The notes under the pieces were generated by a model, which ran no database searches, had not been told where the DNA came from, and was given only the letters and a program-made list of their open reading frames with translations. From the NCBI RefSeq assembly GCF_900537175.1, contig NZ_LS999833.1:1302001-1366000 (forward strand): DNA of 64,000 bases, given 5' to 3'. The number at the start of each line of letters is the position of its first letter. Within the stretch, counting starts at the first letter, position 1. The translations under genes and the position numbers were made by a program. The stretch comes from Lentilitoribacter sp. Alg239-R112 (GTDB taxonomy: Bacteria > Pseudomonadota > Alphaproteobacteria > Rhizobiales > Rhizobiaceae). This document shows positions 7,781-16,991 of the stretch, one piece after another.

Positions 7781-9502
7781 TTATTCAAGATATGATATCG
7801 GGTTTTTGGGAACAGCTTTATCCCGTACTTCAAAATGAAGTTTCGGGCGTTTTGCCGATCCGGACATACCACTGTGAGCAACCACCTGACCACGTGTAAC
7901 TTTATCCCCTCGACTCACATTCAAGCTTCGTGCATGGGCATAAACAGTCACAAGATTATCATCATGACGAACCAGAACAGTGTTTCCAAATCCTTTTAAA
8001 CCGCTATCGGCATATATAACCACGCCATTTTCCGCAGCTTTAATAGGAGATCCCTCTGGCATTAAGATATCAATGCCATCATTTCGCTTTCCTGCTTCCG
8101 TTTTACCGCCAAAACTTGTCACAATTTGTCCTTTGGCAGGCCAGCGAAGCTTGTCAATGCCTGTTTTCTTTGGTGCAACGACATCTGTTTCTATTTTAGC
8201 AGTCCGCGTAAGTGCATCGTTTTTCTCGGAGATCGACTTCTTCGTTGCTGCTAATTTTTCGCGACCAGTCCGATCAACTACAGGCACCTTTGCTGAAACG
8301 GACGCCGTCATTGTATTATCAGGTGCCATCGCTTTAAACGACTTGTTTGGAATAGTCAGACGTTGACCTATCCGAATATTTGAAGACGTCAAGCCATTTG
8401 CAGCTTTAAGTGCCGATACACTAACTCCATGCTTATACGCTACGCGGTTTAGCGTATCACCTGAAGAAACTGTGTAGGCACCTGTATTACTTACAGCTTT
8501 TTTAGTCGGCGTTGCGAATGGCTTATTACTCACAACCTTCAACATTCCGTCCCGCACATTTGGAACAGGAGCGCTAGAACCACGTGGGAACATCGTTTTG
8601 CTTCCACGGTGAGAATTTGCAGACTTCGTCAATACATCATTATCAGGCGCCGAAACTGGAGCTGCTGATGAATAAGCATAAACCGGTATCGTGAGTATCT
8701 GTCCTGATTTAATTGTACGAGAATCTACAATATTATTAGCTCGCAGGATTTCAGCTGCCGGAACACCATAGCGCCGAGATAGATTATATACAGTTTCGCC
8801 CTCTGATAGTGAGACTTTTGTTCCACCGATTGTCGACCAACCACCTTTACGTGCTTGAGTTTTTGGTGGGATCGAACCAGTCACAATAGGATCTGGTGTC
8901 ATCGGAACGAGTGATTTCGGTTGGGATACAGGCTTAATAGATCCTGTTACAATAGAATTCTGAGTACTTGGCGCTATCATTCTTACAGGCGCCTTAGCAA
9001 CTATTGGGGCTTCAACAACGTTGTTGAGAGACTTTTTCTCCTTACGTGAAAGAGCCTTGCGAACTTTATCTGCGAATGATGGTTTTGTTGATGCTGGTAA
9101 TGTTTCACGAACTACGCTTGTTTGTTTAGCAGGAGTAGCTGCTGCTTGATACAAATCTCGTGGCGCATTTGCGGGATTGTTTGATATCGAAGCAGTATGA
9201 ATAGGTGACGGAGATCTTGTGGCATCCGGATATTGCTGAACGGTTGCTTGCCGCTGATAAGTGGACGGAGCACGATAATCGCCAGGATAACTTTGTGTCT
9301 GAGTACCATTGCCAACGGGCGCCAACCCATCTGCAAGTGGCTGTTTTACCGAAGCTGTTGTCAGCTGACCATCATTTAGGGCATTATGATACGAAAATCG
9401 ACTCATGTCCGAACTGCAACCAGCGATAGTGCCAGCCATCAAAACCATCGAGAGGGTCTTTAACGTTGTCCGATAAGGACGAGATAACTCATATTTACTC
9501 AT
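7781..9502 (-). CDS. LysM and degenerate LytM/M23 lipoprotein (NlpD/DipM-like)
   Basis: The open frame reaches 9514 but opens with TTG; the ATG at 9502 (MSKYELS) is the likelier start. A lipobox ends at IAGC, so it is probably an outer-membrane lipoprotein. Two LysM peptidoglycan-binding repeats follow (about residues 225-275 and 345-390), then a C-terminal LytM domain. In the LytM domain the first zinc-ligand His is Asn (NDGID) and the usual HLHFE is KLHFE. It probably cannot hydrolyse peptidoglycan and instead activates amidases, as NlpD/EnvC do in division. The middle is low-complexity linker. Cell-separation role is inferred. Confidence 0.88.
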   Translation of the reverse strand: MSKYELSRPYRTTLKTLSMVLMAGTIAGCSSDMSRFSYHNALNDGQLTTASVKQPLADGLAPVGNGTQTQSYPGDYRAPSTYQRQATVQQYPDATRSPSPIHTASISNNPANAPRDLYQAAATPAKQTSVVRETLPASTKPSFADKVRKALSRKEKKSLNNVVEAPIVAKAPVRMIAPSTQNSIVTGSIKPVSQPKSLVPMTPDPIVTGSIPPKTQARKGGWSTIGGTKVSLSEGETVYNLSRRYGVPAAEILRANNIVDSRTIKSGQILTIPVYAYSSAAPVSAPDNDVLTKSANSHRGSKTMFPRGSSAPVPNVRDGMLKVVSNKPFATPTKKAVSNTGAYTVSSGDTLNRVAYKHGVSVSALKAANGLTSSNIRIGQRLTIPNKSFKAMAPDNTMTASVSAKVPVVDRTGREKLAATKKSISEKNDALTRTAKIETDVVAPKKTGIDKLRWPAKGQIVTSFGGKTEAGKRNDGIDILMPEGSPIKAAENGVVIYADSGLKGFGNTVLVRHDDNLVTVYAHARSLNVSRGDKVTRGQVVAHSGMSGSAKRPKLHFEVRDKAVPKNPISYLE

Positions 9503-9609
9503 AATCAACACCAATTACGCAAAACAATATGTGCGTATTAAAGCGCGTTAATGTTACCGAGCAGTTAAATTTACCAAAAAAAAACTATAATGCGCCATTT
9601 GAGTCAAAA

Positions 9610-10263
9610 TTAAAGCGCGGCGGCAAGTCCCTCAAGCAATGGGCTATCATAAACCTCGAACAGGTCTTCTCGCTCAAAACGGCTTCCAATTTTTGTAAGA
9701 CGAACCATTTTTGCTGTACCATTACCGAGGGATAACGGGGCAATCATTACGCCGCTTGATGTTAGAAATTCAACGAAATGACGCGGCATATCTTTAAAAC
9801 TTGCCGAGACGAAGATCCGGTCAAATGTACCCTCACCTTCCACACCTTGGAGACCATCTGCATGTTTTGCAATTACATTTGTTGCACCGATTTGCTCATA
9901 CTTCTCATTGGCTAAAGTCACATGATTTTTGTAACGATCCACCGTCAAAACTTTTTCGCCTAATCTCGACAACACAGCACCGGAATAGCCACTTCCGCAT
10001 CCAACTTCCAAAATTTTATGATGTGATTGGACATCTAATTGCTGAAGTAATCTGGCTAGCGTATCTACGCTTTCACAAAACCCACCGCAGGCAATAGGGA
10101 ACATCTGAGAACTATATACAGTATTTTTAAATTCCGGAGAAAGAAATATACGGCGCGGAATGCTTTCGATTGCGGTCAACAGTGCATTACCTGTTACATC
10201 AAGGCCTCGAAGCCTGAGTAACATCGCAGCAAGTTGTTCTCTTTCAAGCGCCTGATTGCTCAT
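9610..10263 (-). CDS. pcm: Protein-L-isoaspartate O-methyltransferase
   Basis: The 217-residue product methylates isoaspartyl residues in damaged proteins using SAM. It shows RIFLSPEFKNTVYSSQMFPIACGG for substrate recognition, motif I ILEVGCGSGYSGAVLSRLG for SAM binding, and FDRIFVSASFKDMPR. Length is typical. It lies 2 bases after surE, the classical surE-pcm pairing of protein-repair and stationary-phase genes. A second, more distant family member is at 33.4 kb. Confidence 0.93.
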   Translation of the reverse strand: MSNQALEREQLAAMLLRLRGLDVTGNALLTAIESIPRRIFLSPEFKNTVYSSQMFPIACGGFCESVDTLARLLQQLDVQSHHKILEVGCGSGYSGAVLSRLGEKVLTVDRYKNHVTLANEKYEQIGATNVIAKHADGLQGVEGEGTFDRIFVSASFKDMPRHFVEFLTSSGVMIAPLSLGNGTAKMVRLTKIGSRFEREDLFEVYDSPLLEGLAAAL

Positions 10264-10265
10264 GT

Positions 10266-11021
10266 TTAAAATGCCTGTTCTAGAGCCTTCCTCAATTCAT
10301 GATCGGTCATATCTACCCTAACTGGTGTTATCGATATCTTACCATGAGATAGTGCTGCCAAATCAGTACTTCCACATTCTTCATGTTCACCTTCTTTAAA
10401 CTTAAGCCAGTAATAAGGCCTTCCAACACCGTCAATTCGCTCTTCAATTGTTAAACCGTGCATGCGTCTTGCTTGTCGCGATATCATAACATGCTGATCG
10501 TCATCACTAAGTTCAATTGGAAAGTTTACATTCAAGAATGAATTTGTCGGCAAATCAATATCTATTAGTTTCTTTAAAATAGATGCTGCCATTTTTTGCG
10601 AGACATCCCACTTTACCGGACCAATTCCCAAGCTCCAATCATGAGCTTGACTAAGAGCAATGGATTTGATTCCCAAAATAGCACCTTCCATAGCCCCAGC
10701 AACTGTGCCTGAATATGTTATGTGGTCCGCTGCATTTTGCCCTGCATTTACACCAGAAAGAATTAGATCAGGCGGATTATCCATCAATTGACGAACAGCT
10801 ACAATGACGCAGTCCGTTGGTGTGCCGTTTACTGCAAAGACATGTCTTTCTATTTCACGAACCCGAAGTGGTTGAGCCAATGTAAGAGCATGCGAAACAC
10901 CACTTTGATTGGTCTCCGGTGCCACAACCCAAATATCATCTGAAAGCTCCGTGGCAGCTTTACAAAGAACCACAAGACCCTCTGCATCAATCCCGTCATC
11001 ATTTGTAACCAATATACGCAT
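10266..11021 (-). CDS. surE: 5'/3'-nucleotidase SurE
   Basis: The start MRILVTNDDGIDAEGL contains the metal-binding DD pair of SurE, followed by VVAPETNQSGVSHALT, GTPTDCVIVA and the LSGVNAGQNAADHITYSGTVAGA substrate-binding region. SurE dephosphorylates nucleoside monophosphates and helps stationary-phase survival. At 251 residues it is full length. It lies 29 bases after serS and 2 bases before pcm, so serS-surE-pcm is probably one transcript. Confidence 0.96.
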   Translation of the reverse strand: MRILVTNDDGIDAEGLVVLCKAATELSDDIWVVAPETNQSGVSHALTLAQPLRVREIERHVFAVNGTPTDCVIVAVRQLMDNPPDLILSGVNAGQNAADHITYSGTVAGAMEGAILGIKSIALSQAHDWSLGIGPVKWDVSQKMAASILKKLIDIDLPTNSFLNVNFPIELSDDDQHVMISRQARRMHGLTIEERIDGVGRPYYWLKFKEGEHEECGSTDLAALSHGKISITPVRVDMTDHELRKALEQAF

Positions 11022-11050
11022 TGTGCAAAGTCCTATGAATGAGAGAGATC

Positions 11051-12331
11051 TTACCGTTTTTCTATTTTGGTGACGCCACCCATATATGGCAAGAGTACAT
11101 CTGGCACTGAAATGGAACCATCCTCATTGAGATAATTTTCCATGACAGCAATAAGACAGCGACCAACGGCAACACCCGATCCATTGAGTGTATGCACAAT
11201 TTGCGTGGTTTTACCATCTTCCAAACGATAACGCGCATTCATGCGTCTACCTTGAAAATCGCCACAGACTGAGCAAGAAGAAATCTCACGATAAGCATCC
11301 TGCCCGGGCAACCAAACTTCGATATCATAGGTTTTACGCGCACCAAAGCCCATGTCACCACCACAAAGCGTAACAACACGATAATGGAGCCCGAGCTTTT
11401 GCAAAACAGCTTCTGCACACCCCACCATGCGCTCCAGCTCATCTAAAGAACTATCAGCGTCCGTAATTGAAACCATTTCGCACTTCATAAATTGGTGCTG
11501 CCTTAACATGCCACGTGTATCTCGACCTGCAGAACCAGCCTCAGATCGAAAACAAGGCGTCAGCGCTGTATATCGCAGCGGCAACTGCTTCTGATCAAGA
11601 ATCTGTTCGCGTACAAGGTTGGTTAGAGACACCTCCGCAGTAGGAATAAGCCACCTACCCTCTGTGGTGTGAAATAGATCCTCGGAAAATTTAGGTAGTT
11701 GACCGGTACCAAATAAGGCTTCATCACGCACCAATAGTGGTGGATTAATTTCCTCTATTCCATGCTCGACCGTATGAACATCAAGCATAAACTGACCCAA
11801 GGCACGCTCCAAGCGAGCTAGACCACCTTTTAACACAGTAAATCTAGACCCGGACATTGCGGCCGCAGCCTCAAAATCCATGAGCCCTAATTCTTCACCA
11901 ATTTCAAAATGTTCTTTTGCTGGGTGATTCCAACCGGGTTTTTGGCCAACTTTTCTCTCTTCGCGATTGTCATCTTCGGTAAGACCTTCGGGAATATCTG
12001 AATATGGAATATTCGGAAGTGTAGCCAATAAATCAGACAGAGCAGCATCGGCTGTTCGAGCTTCTTCCTCAACTGACTGCATCTCGTCTTTTAACTTGGA
12101 TACTTCGGTCTTCAACGCTTCGGCTTTGTCAAAGTCCTTCTGGCCCATAGCAGCGCCGATTTCTTTTGACGCACTATTGCGACGAGATTGCATGTCTTGA
12201 AGTTTCTGAACGATCGAGCGACGCGCTTCATCGGCCTTAAGAACTAAGTCCGCTTGCTTTTCCGCTCCGCGCACTAAAAGCGCAACATCTAATAGTTCGG
12301 GGTTTTCACGTATCCATTTAATATCAAGCAT
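11051..12331 (-). CDS. serS: Seryl-tRNA synthetase
   Basis: A 426-residue class II synthetase. The N-terminal coiled-coil arm (about 30-105, rich in K/E/A) binds tRNA-Ser. The core contains [13 protein letters not shown], motif 2 [22 protein letters not shown], and motif 3 [19 protein letters not shown]. It charges tRNA-Ser and tRNA-Sec. It lies 52 bases after tatC. Confidence 0.97.
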   Translation of the reverse strand: MLDIKWIRENPELLDVALLVRGAEKQADLVLKADEARRSIVQKLQDMQSRRNSASKEIGAAMGQKDFDKAEALKTEVSKLKDEMQSVEEEARTADAALSDLLATLPNIPYSDIPEGLTEDDNREERKVGQKPGWNHPAKEHFEIGEELGLMDFEAAAAMSGSRFTVLKGGLARLERALGQFMLDVHTVEHGIEEINPPLLVRDEALFGTGQLPKFSEDLFHTTEGRWLIPTAEVSLTNLVREQILDQKQLPLRYTALTPCFRSEAGSAGRDTRGMLRQHQFMKCEMVSITDADSSLDELERMVGCAEAVLQKLGLHYRVVTLCGGDMGFGARKTYDIEVWLPGQDAYREISSCSVCGDFQGRRMNARYRLEDGKTTQIVHTLNGSGVAVGRCLIAVMENYLNEDGSISVPDVLLPYMGGVTKIEKR

Positions 12332-12383
12332 GATGGTCCAACAGTCTTATTGAGGGGGTTGAAGTACGTCCAAAAGGTGCGAC

Positions 12384-13214
12384 TTACTCTTCGTCTTCGT
12401 CAGAATATCCCGACTTCTTCAGCTCTTCTTTTCTACGTCGATCAACTATGCGAGCGCAATAGATAGCGACCTCGTAAAGAAGGATTGTAGGCAATGCAAG
12501 GCCTATCTGAGAAGCAGGATCAGGCGGCGTTAGCACCGCAGCCATAATAAAGGCAAGTACGATGGCATATTTCCGCTTCGTGGAAAGTGTCTCCGCAGTC
12601 AGCAATCCAGCACGCGCCATCAGCGTTGTTACCACAGGCAACTGAAAGACAAGACCAAACGCAAAGATAAGCGTCATAATAAGACTTAAATATTCAGACG
12701 TCTTCGGAAGTAATGTGATTGACGCAACGCCAGATCCCCCTAGCTGCTGCGTACCTAAGAAAAACAACATCGCCACAGGAATAAGAACGAAATAAACAAT
12801 TGCACCGCCGATGATAAACAAAATCGGCGAAGCAATAAGGAATGGCAAAAATGCTGAACGCTCATTTTTATAAAGACCTGGTGCAACAAACTTATAAATC
12901 TGTGTCGCGATCACAGGAAATGACAGCAACATACCACCAAAAAAGCCAATTTTAACTTGTGTGAAGAAGAACTCTTGAGGTGCCGTGAAAATAAATTTTA
13001 TTTCCTGATCTTGAATACCTGACCATTCAACAGCCCATGAGTACGGCAAAATGAGCAAATTATAAATCTGGCTGCCCAATGCAAAACAAAAAGCAAATGC
13101 AATGATGAAACCAGCAACCGCCCAAATCATACGGCGGCGCAATTCAACTAAATGCTCAACAAGTGGCTGCGGTTGGTCATCGATCTCCGCTTCATTACTC
13201 ACGGGATCGTTCAT
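12384..13214 (-). CDS. tatC: Sec-independent translocase subunit TatC
   Basis: The 276-residue protein has the six-span TatC topology. The family start PLVEHLVELRRRMIWAV (about residue 17) leads into the first helix. FFGGMLLSFPVIATQIYKFVAPGLYKNER carries the twin-arginine substrate-recognition surface. TatC binds RR signal peptides of folded cargo. The start overlaps the tatB stop by 4 bases, so the two are translationally coupled. Confidence 0.96.
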   Translation of the reverse strand: MNDPVSNEAEIDDQPQPLVEHLVELRRRMIWAVAGFIIAFAFCFALGSQIYNLLILPYSWAVEWSGIQDQEIKFIFTAPQEFFFTQVKIGFFGGMLLSFPVIATQIYKFVAPGLYKNERSAFLPFLIASPILFIIGGAIVYFVLIPVAMLFFLGTQQLGGSGVASITLLPKTSEYLSLIMTLIFAFGLVFQLPVVTTLMARAGLLTAETLSTKRKYAIVLAFIMAAVLTPPDPASQIGLALPTILLYEVAIYCARIVDRRRKEELKKSGYSDEDEE

Positions 13215-13831
13215 TTGACCTTAGCCTTTCCTGTATCGACGCTTGCGCCTTTTGTTTTTGCTATTGTTGTACGTGGTTTACGCACATTTGTTTTTGGTGC
13301 AACTGGCGACTTATTTGTCGACGTTTTTGCGGCAGGTTTACGACCGGTTGATTTACGAACCGGTGCGGTCGTTTTTTTCGGTGCAGCAGCTTTCTTTGCG
13401 GCTGTCTTCTGCCCAGCAGCTTTACGTGCTGTTGTTTTACGCACTGGTGCCTTTGCAGCAGCAGCCTTCGCCTCTTTCTCGCCCACTGAACGAGCTGCAT
13501 CAGAAATTTCTTCCGGCTTCGGCACCCATGGCTTTACAGGCTTAGCATCTTCTACCGCGTCACTAATTTCCGCACCAACGTCATTGACTGCGTCTTTTAC
13601 CTGATTAAGCGGATTGTAGCTTTTAGCCTCAGCAACTGTTTGCCTCAACTCATCTAATTCAGATTCTTCCAGTGCATCGTCAAACTGCCGTTTGAAATCA
13701 TTTGCCATGCCACGATATTTTTTAACCGTGCGCCCAAACGCACGAAGCATGGGCGGCAAATCCTTTGGACCAACCACCAAAATCAAAACCACAGCAACCA
13801 TAAGCAGCTCAGGCCAGCCAATATCGAACAT
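13211..13831 (-). CDS. tatB: Sec-independent translocase subunit TatB with basic tail
   Basis: Residues 1-25 (MFDIGWPELLMVAVVLILVVGPKDLP) are the TatB membrane helix and Gly-Pro hinge, followed by the amphipathic helix. TatB passes substrates from TatC to TatA. The last 80 or so residues are a Lys/Ala/Thr/Pro-rich tail resembling histone H1 repeats, which makes the protein 206 residues long. The tail is likely disordered. It follows tatA by 45 bases and overlaps tatC. Confidence 0.93.
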   Translation of the reverse strand: MFDIGWPELLMVAVVLILVVGPKDLPPMLRAFGRTVKKYRGMANDFKRQFDDALEESELDELRQTVAEAKSYNPLNQVKDAVNDVGAEISDAVEDAKPVKPWVPKPEEISDAARSVGEKEAKAAAAKAPVRKTTARKAAGQKTAAKKAAAPKKTTAPVRKSTGRKPAAKTSTNKSPVAPKTNVRKPRTTIAKTKGASVDTGKAKVK

Positions 13832-13876
13832 ACTAGATAACTTTCAACAGTATCAATCTAACGAAATGAAAAGCTA

Positions 13877-14077
13877 TTAAACTTTATCTTTTTCGGCTTG
13901 TTTTTCAACTTCAACTGTTTTTGATTCAGCCGTATCGACTTCCTCTTTCATACCGCTTTTAAAGCTTTTAATACCTTTAGCGACATCGCCCATCAATTGT
14001 GGAATTTTACCGCGGCCAAAGAAGACCAATACAACTAGCAAAATGATGACAATCTGCAGGGGACCAATATTTCCCAT
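13877..14077 (-). CDS. tatA: Sec-independent translocase subunit TatA
   Basis: A 66-residue protein with the pore-forming membrane helix LQIVIILLVVLVFFG, the RGKIPQLMGDVAKGIKSFK amphipathic helix, and an acidic/lysine-rich end. The size is typical. It opens the tatABC operon on the minus strand. Confidence 0.95.
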   Translation of the reverse strand: MGNIGPLQIVIILLVVLVFFGRGKIPQLMGDVAKGIKSFKSGMKEEVDTAESKTVEVEKQAEKDKV

Positions 14078-14115
14078 AATTTACTCCTAATGTTCTTTCT
14101 TTTTATGTAGGATAT

Positions 14116-15219
14116 TTATGCAGAAGATTCAAACAAGAATACGTCCTGATCATTAATTTTTAAAAATACATCAGAAGCTGATTGGGGCAAGTTGCCTGCA
14201 CGGATACTCGCATGGATAAGATTATCGGTGCCTGATACCGCTAATTGCAGCTGTTCAAGCCTACCAACAAACTTTCTGGTAATGATACGAGCCGGCATAC
14301 CGCCTGCTTTAGTATCAACCATCACACCTGAATGTCTGATGGCGACGTCGAGCTTTATTCCATCTGCAAATTTTGCAGCATCCACCACGCCTACAGGCGT
14401 ATCCACTTTACCTGATTTAGTTGTTGCTGAAAGTACATTAAGATCAGAGAAAAAGCTTGCTGTGAAAAGGTCTTTGGGGGTTTGATAAAGATCACGACCA
14501 GTACCAACTTGTACAAGTTTTCCATCCTTTAAGAGTGCAATTCGATCAGCCACTTGCATAGCTTCATCAGCATCGTGCGTTACAATAATAGATGTGGCGC
14601 GCGCTTCACGCAAAATAGAAAGAGTATCACTACGAACGACCTCTTTAAGTCTTGAATCCAAACCTGAAAATGGCTCATCCATTAAAAGAACAGACGGTCG
14701 CGGCGCGATGGCTCGAGCCAAGGCAGCCCTTTGCTGCTCACCACCGGATAAAAGATGTGGGTAAGCATTTTGGTATTGTTCAAGCCCTACCCTTCTCAAT
14801 GAGAGGATCGCCTGTTTTTCAGCCTCATCAGCAGAAAGAGCAGTTAATCCAAATTTCGTATTATCCAATATTGTCATGTGCGGAAAAAGCGCAAAATCTT
14901 GAAACATAAGTCCAATGCCGCGTTTCTCAGGCGGTAATGCTTTTTTCGGATTAGCAATCTCTTGCCCGTTGAGTAAAAGCCGTCCCTGGCTTTGAACTTC
15001 AATCCCCGCCGCAAGTCGAAGCAAAGTGGTTTTACCAGAGCCAGACGGCCCAAGAAGACACATGACTTCGCCCGGTTTCACTGTTAAATCTATACCACAA
15101 AGAACAGGTTCACTGTGATAACTATGATGAATATTTTCAAAAGTCAGGCTAGCTGCAAAGCTCACGCCTGCCTTTTGGCGAATATCCATACTGATACTTT
15201 TGTCTGAATTTGGTGCCAT
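14116..15219 (-). CDS. Orphan iron-type ABC transporter ATPase (FbpC/AfuC-like)
   Basis: The 367-residue ATPase has Walker A LLGPSGSGKTTLLR, Q-loop MFQDFALFPHMT, signature [14 protein letters not shown], Walker B LLMDEPF and H-loop IVTHD. A C-terminal TOBE-like region of about 120 residues follows. The layout matches ATPases of ferric iron or polyamine importers. No permease or binding-protein gene is near, and it lies alone between tatA (38 bases) and scpB (49 bases). Its partners must be elsewhere. Substrate is uncertain. Confidence 0.85.
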   Translation of the reverse strand: MAPNSDKSISMDIRQKAGVSFAASLTFENIHHSYHSEPVLCGIDLTVKPGEVMCLLGPSGSGKTTLLRLAAGIEVQSQGRLLLNGQEIANPKKALPPEKRGIGLMFQDFALFPHMTILDNTKFGLTALSADEAEKQAILSLRRVGLEQYQNAYPHLLSGGEQQRAALARAIAPRPSVLLMDEPFSGLDSRLKEVVRSDTLSILREARATSIIVTHDADEAMQVADRIALLKDGKLVQVGTGRDLYQTPKDLFTASFFSDLNVLSATTKSGKVDTPVGVVDAAKFADGIKLDVAIRHSGVMVDTKAGGMPARIITRKFVGRLEQLQLAVSGTDNLIHASIRAGNLPQSASDVFLKINDQDVFLFESSA

Positions 15220-15268
15220 ATTCTAAAGCCGCAATTTGGAACTTAGATTTAAAGTTCCTTCAACTGCT

Positions 15269-16036
15269 TTAATCCACTTCATCACCCATTGGTGTCAAGA
15301 GGCCAAGATCTTCCAAATCCATATCTGAAATCGGATCTTCATCTTCGGTTAGCTCATCACCATCAAACGGAACAGGAATTTGAAAATTACTGGGAATGCG
15401 GCTGGACAGCAAACCGGAGCCTTTTAATTCATCCAGTCCAGGTAGATCTTTAAGGTTTTCCAACCCAAAATGATCGAGGAAATCGCGGCTTGTACCATAT
15501 GTTACGGGTCTACCAGGCGTGCGTCTACGCCCCCGCATACGTACCCATTCGGCCTCCATCAACAAATCTAATGTACCTTTTGAAGTCGCGACACCACGAA
15601 TTTCTTCAATCTCGGCACGTGTGACCGGCTGATGATAAGCAATAATTGCAAGAACCTCGAGTGCAGCACGTGAAAGTTTACGAACTTCTGTTTCTTCTTG
15701 CCGAATGAGAAATGAAAGATCCGCCGAAGTTCGAAACGCCCATGCGTCATCAATACGCAGCAAATTTATGCCACGAGATGCATAAAAATCAGATAACCGC
15801 AGCATCACGGCTTCAACATCGATGCCATCAGGCAGTTTAGACGCAATAAATTTTTGAGAAACGGGCTGCCCAGAGGAAAATACCAGCGCCTCCGCAATAC
15901 GCTCTGCGTCCTTAAGTGCATGATCGCGCAACGCGTCAACTGCATCTTCTGACTGAATAGAATGATGACCAATGTCATCATCCATATATTCATCACGATG
16001 TTCGCCCATCTCGGTCAAGCCACCATCTTCATTCAT
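15269..16036 (-). CDS. scpB: Segregation and condensation protein B
   Basis: The 255-residue ScpB has tandem winged helices: AERIAEALVFSSGQPVSQKFIAS near residue 40, then LSRAALEVLAIIAYHQPVTRAEIEEIRG, VATSKGTLDLLMEAEWVR and PVTYGTSRDFLDHFGL. ScpB dimers cap the SMC-ScpA complex that condenses and segregates chromosomes. The acidic C-terminal tail is longer than usual. The start overlaps scpA by 4 bases, indicating coupling. Confidence 0.94.
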   Translation of the reverse strand: MNEDGGLTEMGEHRDEYMDDDIGHHSIQSEDAVDALRDHALKDAERIAEALVFSSGQPVSQKFIASKLPDGIDVEAVMLRLSDFYASRGINLLRIDDAWAFRTSADLSFLIRQEETEVRKLSRAALEVLAIIAYHQPVTRAEIEEIRGVATSKGTLDLLMEAEWVRMRGRRRTPGRPVTYGTSRDFLDHFGLENLKDLPGLDELKGSGLLSSRIPSNFQIPVPFDGDELTEDEDPISDMDLEDLGLLTPMGDEVD

Positions 16037-16977
16037 TGACCTTCACTCCCATTCATCGCTAAGGTAGCATCCACCATTGTGCTTGTCTTCGATCTTGTTG
16101 AATTTCGCAAAAATATCGGTGCAAAAACACCATCTTGGCGAATATCGAAGTAGCCTTCACGAACCATTTCCAAGGAAGCTGCAAACGAGCTTGCCAGCGC
16201 AGTTTTTCGTTCTGTCTCATCCTCGTGCAGATATTTTATCAAAAAGCTATCAAGTGCCGTCCAATCGGCGATTTCACCCAACATACGCGATAAAATTCCA
16301 CGCGCATCTTTAAGCGACCAGACCTTTCGGCGCTCAATCGTCACCTGAGAACGAGAGTTCCGCTGACGTTGTGAGGCGTATGCAGTCAACAAATCGTAAA
16401 GCGAGGCGGAAAAATCAGATGTCTTTTCAATCACGATCGGTTCTGGCATGCCGCGTGCGAATACATCTCGACCCAATCTGTTGCGATTAACTAGTCGCGT
16501 CGCAGCCTCACGCATCGCCTCAAGCCTCTTCAAGCGAAACGCCAATTGCTGGGCCATTTCCTCACCCGAAACTTCTTCTTCATCATTTTGACGCGGTATG
16601 AGAAGTTTGGATTTTAAGAATGCAAGCCAAGCTGCCATAACCAAATAATCCGCAGCAAGTTCTAAACGTAATTTGCGGGCATTTTCAACAAATTCAAGGT
16701 ATTGCACAGCCAATTCAAGGACTGAAATTTTGGCAAGATCCACTTTTTGCGTACGCGCAAGATGGAGCAGCAAATCGAGCGGACCTTCAAAACCTTCCAA
16801 ATCCAGGACGAGACTTTTATCACTAATGGCTCTATCCGGGTTAATTTCATCCCAGAGCTTCTCCATTGGAGCAGAGCGTTTATTCTGCTTAAGCATATTT
16901 GATGGGACCACCGCATCATCATGAGCGTTGGTATCAGCTGCTAAATCCAGTTTACTCTTGTCATCGTCTGCAGTCAT
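16033..16977 (-). CDS. scpA: Segregation and condensation protein A
   Basis: A 314-residue kleisin. The conserved FEGPLDLLLHLARTQKVDLAKISV and LELAADYLVMAAWLAFLKSKLLIP segments bind the SMC neck, and the C-terminal part binds the SMC head. An N-terminal extension of about 50 residues precedes the conserved core. It lies 14 bases after nagZ and overlaps scpB, a gene order common in Rhizobiales. Confidence 0.94.
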   Translation of the reverse strand: MTADDDKSKLDLAADTNAHDDAVVPSNMLKQNKRSAPMEKLWDEINPDRAISDKSLVLDLEGFEGPLDLLLHLARTQKVDLAKISVLELAVQYLEFVENARKLRLELAADYLVMAAWLAFLKSKLLIPRQNDEEEVSGEEMAQQLAFRLKRLEAMREAATRLVNRNRLGRDVFARGMPEPIVIEKTSDFSASLYDLLTAYASQRQRNSRSQVTIERRKVWSLKDARGILSRMLGEIADWTALDSFLIKYLHEDETERKTALASSFAASLEMVREGYFDIRQDGVFAPIFLRNSTRSKTSTMVDATLAMNGSEGQ

Positions 16978-16991
16978 TTGCCCTCGATCGA

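Noticed and set aside
13152..13604. A 150-codon plus-strand open frame opposite tatB, rich in Ala, Val and Phe.
   Set aside because: It is the antisense shadow of the Lys/Ala/Thr repeats of tatB; it has no ribosome site and no recognisable family.
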